This document shows, piece after piece, positions 63,082 to 64,000 of a stretch of 64,000 nucleotides of DNA. The stretch is taken from the NCBI RefSeq assembly GCF_014303395.1, contig NZ_CP060298.1, positions 2,294,001 to 2,358,000 of the forward strand. The letters are read 5' to 3'. The notes under the pieces were generated by a model. It worked only from the letters and a program-made list of their open reading frames with translations. It searched no databases and was not told where the DNA came from. The translations under genes and the position numbers were made by a program. Position 1 is the stretch's first letter, and each line of letters opens with the position of its first letter. This DNA comes from Nakamurella sp. PAMC28650. Lineage in GTDB: Bacteria; Actinomycetota; Actinomycetes; Mycobacteriales; Nakamurellaceae.

Positions 63082-64000
63082 CCGGGCTCGTGACCGGCTC
63101 GTACGAATACCAGCCGGGCTCGGCTCACCTGGCCGTCTCCTCCAGATGTGGCGTGCTCACCTCCGACGGCGTACTCGCGGCGCGGCTCTGGCCGTTGGTC
63201 GTCAGGGGGACCGCACTGTCGGGTCTGCTGGAGGAAGCCCTGCGGGACGGCTTGGCGCAGCTGCCGGATCTGGTCATGTTCGAACTCGACGCCGGGGCGC
63301 TGCGCGTGATCGTCCGGGGCAAGATCACCGTGCGGGTGCGATCGGTCGCCGGCGACGGGGCAGAGTTCGACGGTCAGTCCGTCCGGACGTGGAACGAGCA
63401 GGTCTTCGAGCATCCGTTGTCCCTCGGCGCGGGGGAGGAGGTCGGTTCCGCTCTGCCGCTGCATTCCGGTGCCGTCCTCGCGGCGGGTTTCCGGTGGACG
63501 GCTGATGGAACGACTGCGGACGCCACCCCGTCGGAGCACGGTGGGGACAAGAGGACGAACGCCTTGTCGGTCGGTGGCGTGAGCAAGCACGCCACTGCAG
63601 TGCCGGGCCCGACGTCGGTCAACGATCCCAGCCCGGCCGATCCCAGCCCGGCCGATCCCAGCCCCGCTCATCCCAGCCCGGTTGCCTCCGCGCAGACCCC
63701 GGTGCCGGAGTCGCCGTCGACGCGGTCGGGGCTTCCGGACACCAGGATGGAGCCGATCGACGACTCGTTCGAGCACCTCTTCGAGTCGACGGTGATGCGG
63801 AGCGTGGAGGACGCCGCGGTCCGCACGCCGCCGGAGGAACTGCTGATGCTCCCGGCGGCTCCGGCGACGACGTCCGGGACGCCCGCGGGCGCGGTCGAGA
63901 AGGCCGCCGCCGCGTTCGACCCGGCCTCCGCCGGTTCCGATCCGGTCTCCGCCGTGCCGGATCTGCAGAACCGGCCGGGCGACCACGACGGATCCACCAT
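63078..64000 (+). CDS. Unknown protein coupled to PP2C (3' truncated)
   Basis: Frame open from the ATG at 63078 (ATGA overlap with the phosphatase stop) to the window edge, at least 307 aa. Residues 1-140 form a compact beta-rich domain (YEYQPGSAHLAVSSRCGVLT, DLVMFELDAGALRVIVRG, FEHPLSLGAGEEVGSALPL). Then come a disordered linker with 15-bp-repeat-coded (Asp-Pro-Ser-Pro-Ala)n, an acidic block EPIDDSFEHLFESTVMRSVED and more Ala/Pro. Linkers like this often precede an FHA domain beside PP2C genes, but that part is outside the window, so no domain is claimed. Confidence 0.8.
   Translation, partial: MTGLVTGSYEYQPGSAHLAVSSRCGVLTSDGVLAARLWPLVVRGTALSGLLEEALRDGLAQLPDLVMFELDAGALRVIVRGKITVRVRSVAGDGAEFDGQSVRTWNEQVFEHPLSLGAGEEVGSALPLHSGAVLAAGFRWTADGTTADATPSEHGGDKRTNALSVGGVSKHATAVPGPTSVNDPSPADPSPADPSPAHPSPVASAQTPVPESPSTRSGLPDTRMEPIDDSFEHLFESTVMRSVEDAAVRTPPEELLMLPAAPATTSGTPAGAVEKAAAAFDPASAGSDPVSAVPDLQNRPGDHDGST
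63624..63683 (+). repeat. 4 x 15-bp tandem repeat in the linker
   Basis: Four units of GATCCCAGCCCGGCC (the last two with changes) code (Asp/His-Pro-Ser-Pro-Ala/Val)x4. In-frame and likely to vary in copy number. Confidence 0.88.

Overview
The window is GC-rich DNA with dense genes, many GTG/TTG starts and many 1-, 4- and 8-base start/stop overlaps, which points to an actinomycete. The order chorismate mutase - pcrA - sucC - sucD - DUF5336 protein - PerM-like protein - purN - purH matches the M. tuberculosis Rv0948c-Rv0957 neighbourhood. A SAM-IV type riboswitch and a type 2 sdhCDAB operon also fit an actinomycete. A Nakamurella-like genus is my guess; the sequence alone does not prove it.

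Layout. 1-5.9 kb: a truncated PspC-type sensor kinase with its LuxR-type response regulator, chorismate mutase behind a probable Tyr/Phe attenuator, and pcrA. 5.9-14.5 kb: an AlkB-like oxygenase, a complete IS1595-family insertion with an 8-bp target duplication, a glyoxalase-fold protein, a methyltransferase, a SnoaL-like protein, a flotillin/NfeD pair and three membrane proteins. 14.7-24.7 kb: sucCD, DUF5336, PerM, purN, purH, a pentapeptide-repeat protein, folD and DUF3017. 24.7-36.2 kb: a frameshifted DinB-fold gene, pirin/MarR, icd, an acyl-CoA ligase, a SAM riboswitch plus poly-Cys micro-ORF ahead of a cysteine dioxygenase, a CBS-domain membrane protein, trpS and a YhjD-like protein. 36.1-39.6 kb: sdhCDAB. 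40-55.8 kb: nucleoside uptake and salvage genes, with a drug-type ABC exporter among them. 55.8-64 kb: an AbiEi/DUF559 gene between palindromic repeats, an unknown actinobacterial protein, two putrescine/GABA catabolic genes, a small DUF5302-like protein, a PP2C phosphatase and the start of a coupled gene that leaves the window.

How the parts work together. Central carbon metabolism is represented by icd, sucCD and sdhCDAB, three consecutive TCA steps in separate operons. gabT feeds the same pathway through succinate semialdehyde. purN, purH and folD form a purine and one-carbon group. The 40-56 kb region reads as a nucleoside scavenging unit: a PnrA-like lipoprotein and ABC importer bring nucleosides in; cytidine deaminase, adenosine deaminase, purine nucleoside phosphorylase and thymidine phosphorylase break them down; and two amidohydrolases and a creatininase-family enzyme probably act on bases or modified nucleosides.

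Most notable signals: (1) an 18-codon leader with three Tyr codons and one Phe codon, mutually exclusive hairpins and a U-tract terminator just ahead of chorismate mutase; (2) a SAM-IV riboswitch followed by a micro-ORF ending Cys-Cys-Cys-stop ahead of cysteine dioxygenase; (3) a family of about 80-bp palindromic repeats, two of which bracket the AbiEi/DUF559 gene; (4) a fresh-looking IS1595 insertion that splits a likely two-gene operon; (5) a 28-bp-arm palindrome in the purN leader. No rRNA, tRNA or CRISPR array was seen.
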